Program-made: the position numbers and the translations under genes
Assembly (NCBI GenBank): GCA_045536915.1
Contig: JAZSOL010000054.1
Span: 1-22,842, forward strand
Direction: 5' to 3'
Source: RGIG1828 sp045536915
GTDB lineage: Bacteria > Bacillota > Clostridia > UMGS1810
Length of the DNA: 22,842 nt
The notes under the pieces: generated by a model
The model's database searches: none
Seen by the model: the letters and a program-made list of their open reading frames with translations, nothing else
Told to the model about the DNA's origin: nothing
Shown: piece after piece, positions 21,041 to 22,842 of the stretch
Layout: each line of letters begins with the position of its first letter
Numbering within the stretch: position 1 is the first letter of the stretch

Positions 21041-21667
21041 ATGAATAAAGTTATAAAACTAAGCTTGTACTCAGCAATTGCGGCATATTTGATAAGACTT
21101 TTTGTTGATATTGTTATGTATATTTTTATGATGAACACAAGCGGTGAAATGTATAATGATTTTTACTATCTGGTTGTTCCTCAGTTTGCGGCAAGCATAT
21201 TAATAACCGGATTTTATCTGCTTTTTTTCAGAGAAGAATTTTTTTCGTGGTTTTTCAGAATATTTACGGTTGCGCTGATACTGATTAATATTGCGCTGTC
21301 CGTATTAATATGTTTTGATGCGAAAATAGGATACGTGTGGTATTTTGCAATGGTTGCAATAAATAATTTTTTCAATGCACTTTTTCTTAAATGCAACATA
21401 ATTCCCGAAAGGAAAGACGGCTCAATAGAACATTATCCTATTATATTTGAAGGTCTGCAGTTTGTGTGTATGGTGATTTCCCTGTATGCTTTTTTCTGTG
21501 GATTTCCATATTTGAATACGGGCATATGGACATATTATGATTTGATTATATCATTCAAAATTAATATGGTTTGTGAAACAATGCTGGTTGTTGCGTATTA
21601 TCTTTGCACAAGAAACAATGCTGAAATAATAAGGGATAATATGTTTGATTTCGAGGTTTTTGAGTAA
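21041..21667 (+). CDS. Hypothetical integral membrane protein
   Basis: 208 aa with about six hydrophobic spans (for example SLYSAIAAYLIRLFVDIVMYIFM, LVVPQFAASILITGFYLLFF, IFTVALILINIALSVLI, YVWYFAMVAINNFFNALFL, LQFVCMVISLYAFFCGF). Family not recognised. An acidic C-terminal tail (DFEVFE) faces the cytoplasm or outside depending on the exact span count. It lies 15 nt after the SLH gene and is likely co-transcribed. It could be an immunity or accessory membrane protein of the peptide cluster, as small polytopic proteins often are, but nothing in the sequence proves this. Confidence 0.75.
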   Translation: MNKVIKLSLYSAIAAYLIRLFVDIVMYIFMMNTSGEMYNDFYYLVVPQFAASILITGFYLLFFREEFFSWFFRIFTVALILINIALSVLICFDAKIGYVWYFAMVAINNFFNALFLKCNIIPERKDGSIEHYPIIFEGLQFVCMVISLYAFFCGFPYLNTGIWTYYDLIISFKINMVCETMLVVAYYLCTRNNAEIIRDNMFDFEVFE

Positions 21668-21749
21668 ATAAGGCCAAATTATAGCATTTACAACAATTTA
21701 TGGCGTGTAAGTTTATGCAAAATCACAATGAATTTGTTTTGAAATATAC

Positions 21750-21778
21750 TTGCAACAATTGGAATTATCTGTTATAAT
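21750..21778 (+). promoter_or_regulatory. Promoter of the HU gene
   Basis: TTGCAA (21750-21755), 17-bp spacer, TATAAT (21773-21778). Confidence 0.7.
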
Positions 21779-21819
21779 ATTATTCGTAGACCAAAATTTT
21801 TAGGAGGTAGTAGGTAGAA

Positions 21820-22092
21820 ATGAACAAAAGTGAATTAATTGCAAAAATTGCAGAAAAATCAGAATTGACCAAAAAAGATGCTGAAAAAGCTTTAAATGCA
21901 TTCGTAGAAAGTGTAACAGAAGGTCTTATCGCTGGTGAAAAAGTAGTTCTCGTTGGCTTTGGTTCTTTTGAAACAAAGAAACGTGCTGCAAGAAAGGGTA
22001 AAAACCCCCAGACAGGTGCTATTATCGATATCCCTGCATCAACAGTTCCTTCTTTCAAAGTTGGTAAAGCTTTAAAAGACGCTGTTAAATAA
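21820..22092 (+). CDS. hup: HU-family DNA-binding protein
   Basis: 90 aa, the standard HU length. It is a dimeric nucleoid protein that binds and bends DNA without strong sequence preference. Recognised by MNKSELIAKIAEKSELTKKDAEKALNAF at the N terminus, VLVGFGSFETKKRAARKGKNPQTGAIIDIPASTVPSFKVGKALKDAV (the flexible DNA-binding arm, including the Pro that intercalates, and the closing helix). It has its own promoter and a strong terminator and so is a single-gene unit. AGGAGG lies an unusually long 12 nt before the ATG, with a second AGGTAG nearer the start. Confidence 0.95.
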   Translation: MNKSELIAKIAEKSELTKKDAEKALNAFVESVTEGLIAGEKVVLVGFGSFETKKRAARKGKNPQTGAIIDIPASTVPSFKVGKALKDAVK

Positions 22093-22115
22093 TTTAAGCT
22101 ACATTGGTCTTGAAT

Positions 22116-22142
22116 GCCCCGCTTTTTTGGTGGGGCTTTTTT
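22116..22142 (+). terminator. Intrinsic terminator of the HU gene
   Basis: GCCCCGC (22116-22122), a T-rich loop and GGTGGGGC (22129-22136), followed by six T (22137-22142). Confidence 0.88.
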
Positions 22143-22164
22143 CTATATGTTTTCAACAATAGAT

Positions 22165-22194
22165 TTGCTATGAATTTTTCTGAAGATTTATGAT
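22165..22194 (+). promoter_or_regulatory. Weak candidate promoter of the PepSY lipoprotein gene
   Basis: TTGCTA (22165-22170), 18-bp spacer, TATGAT (22189-22194), just after the HU terminator. An alternative -10, TATAAA at 22194-22199, lacks a well-spaced -35. Confidence 0.35.
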
Positions 22195-22231
22195 ATAAAT
22201 AATATATATGTATTTTGTGAGGTGGATGTGT

Positions 22232-22777
22232 ATGAAAAAAATTTATGTTGTTTTGCTATTGGCAGTTGTTTTTGTGTTTGGAGGTTGCAGCAGAGGTGAT
22301 GAAAAGCTGATAGGTGTGGAAAAAGCAAAATCCATCGCTCTTTCAGATGCCGGAGTAAGTTCAGACACCATTACATTCAAAAAAACATCTCTTGAATGGG
22401 ATGATGCAATGAGAATATATGATATTGAATTCTATGGTGCAGATAATAAACAATATGAATATGAGATAAATGCTGAAACAGGAAATATAATATCCTCGGA
22501 TGTGGACGGCGGAGTGTTCGCGCCGGGTTCCTCGGATATGCCTCTAAATACTCCGGATTCTCAGCCTTCTGCGATAGATGAAGATGCGGCAAAGAAAATT
22601 GCTCTTGAAAAGGTTCCCGGAAGCACTCTTGATAATATACGTAAGTTCAGGCTCGAACATAAAGACGGAATAAAGGTTTATTCCGGTAAAATTATTTTTG
22701 AAAATAAAGAATATGAGTTTGAAATAAATGCTCAAACAGGAAAGATTATTGAATGGAACTCTGAGCCAATATTATAA
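22232..22777 (+). CDS. Lipoprotein with two PepSY domains
   Basis: 181 aa from the ATG at 22232 (GAGGTG 7 nt upstream; in-frame ATGs at 22208 and 22226 fit worse). MKKIYVVLLLAVVFVFGGC is a lipoprotein signal with the Cys at residue 19; the -3 position is Phe, slightly atypical. Two PepSY domains follow: VEKAKSIALSDAGVSSDTITF to YEYEINAETGNII, and DEDAAKKIALEKVPGSTLDNI to YEFEINAQTGKII, joined by a Ser/Pro/Gly-rich linker. PepSY domains are known as inhibitory or regulatory modules in secreted protease propeptides and as extracellular modules in Gram-positive surface proteins. It stands alone after the HU terminator and nothing links it to the peptide cluster except distance. Confidence 0.88.
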   Translation: MKKIYVVLLLAVVFVFGGCSRGDEKLIGVEKAKSIALSDAGVSSDTITFKKTSLEWDDAMRIYDIEFYGADNKQYEYEINAETGNIISSDVDGGVFAPGSSDMPLNTPDSQPSAIDEDAAKKIALEKVPGSTLDNIRKFRLEHKDGIKVYSGKIIFENKEYEFEINAQTGKIIEWNSEPIL

Positions 22778-22811
22778 TGTAATAAAGAGGCTGTAGCAAA
22801 ATGAAAAATAA

Positions 22812-22842
22812 CGGTTCGTCGAGGACGCCGAACCCTACAAAT
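22812..22842. repeat. Edge of a second hairpin-repeat family
   Basis: GGTTCG (22813-22818), a 10-nt loop and CGAACC (22829-22834), followed by CTAC and cut by the window end. Read backwards it starts GTAGGGTTCGGCGTCC, resembling the GTAGGGGACGGCGTCC core of the other repeat family but with a different stem. Confidence 0.45.

Noticed and set aside
13706..21667. Calling the cluster a lasso peptide pathway
   Set aside because: No asparagine-synthetase-like cyclase and no transglutaminase-like leader protease are present, and the peptide core lacks a suitable Asp/Glu acceptor after residue 34.

Overview
The window reads as a chromosomal segment of a low-GC Gram-positive bacterium, most likely an anaerobic gut- or rumen-type Clostridia. 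The evidence is the firmicute-type (class II) galT, a FabK-based type II fatty acid operon, an SLH surface protein, AGGAGG-like ribosome sites and sigma-A promoters, several with 17-bp spacers. The species assignment is inference.

Left part (1-2850): a membrane-anchored hypothetical protein on the minus strand diverges from galT and bioY. A small inverted-repeat element sits between the bioY and accA stop codons.

Fatty acid operon (9929 to 2850, minus strand): fabH-acpP-fabK-fabD-fabG-fabF-fabZ-accD-accA, tightly packed and often overlapping. It makes malonyl-CoA and runs initiation and elongation of acyl chains. The accB and accC genes usually found between fabF and accD are absent without a scar.

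Regulatory region (9930-11450): upstream of fabH lie short palindromes, a 6-codon leader ORF, a 13-unit octamer tandem repeat, and a degenerate array of about 92-106 bp units. Each array unit carries a palindrome close to TTAGCACA-N3-TGTGCTAA. The same palindrome, perfect, overlaps the start of the transcript of the next gene, a TetR-family repressor. This suggests autoregulation, and possibly control of the fab operon through an unusual multi-operator array.

Middle (11450-13640): two more copies of the inverted-repeat element, a long perfect hairpin, a remnant of a BspA-like LRR surface protein behind an intact consensus promoter, and a MATE efflux gene.

Right part (13640-21670, all plus strand): an unusual peptide/surface cluster. 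It encodes an unrecognised 351-aa protein, a PqqD-like peptide chaperone, a signal-peptidase-like Ser-His protease, an ABC exporter without a C39 peptidase domain, a secreted protein under a perfect promoter, a translationally coupled 64-aa peptide with a YxxPxI leader, an HPr-kinase-like kinase, an SLH protein and a membrane protein. Together they look like a ribosomally made peptide system with modification and export but no recognisable cyclase, radical SAM or lanthionine enzyme in the window. This is the best candidate for an undescribed system.

End (21670-22842): an HU gene with its own promoter and terminator, a PepSY lipoprotein, and the edge of a second hairpin repeat family.
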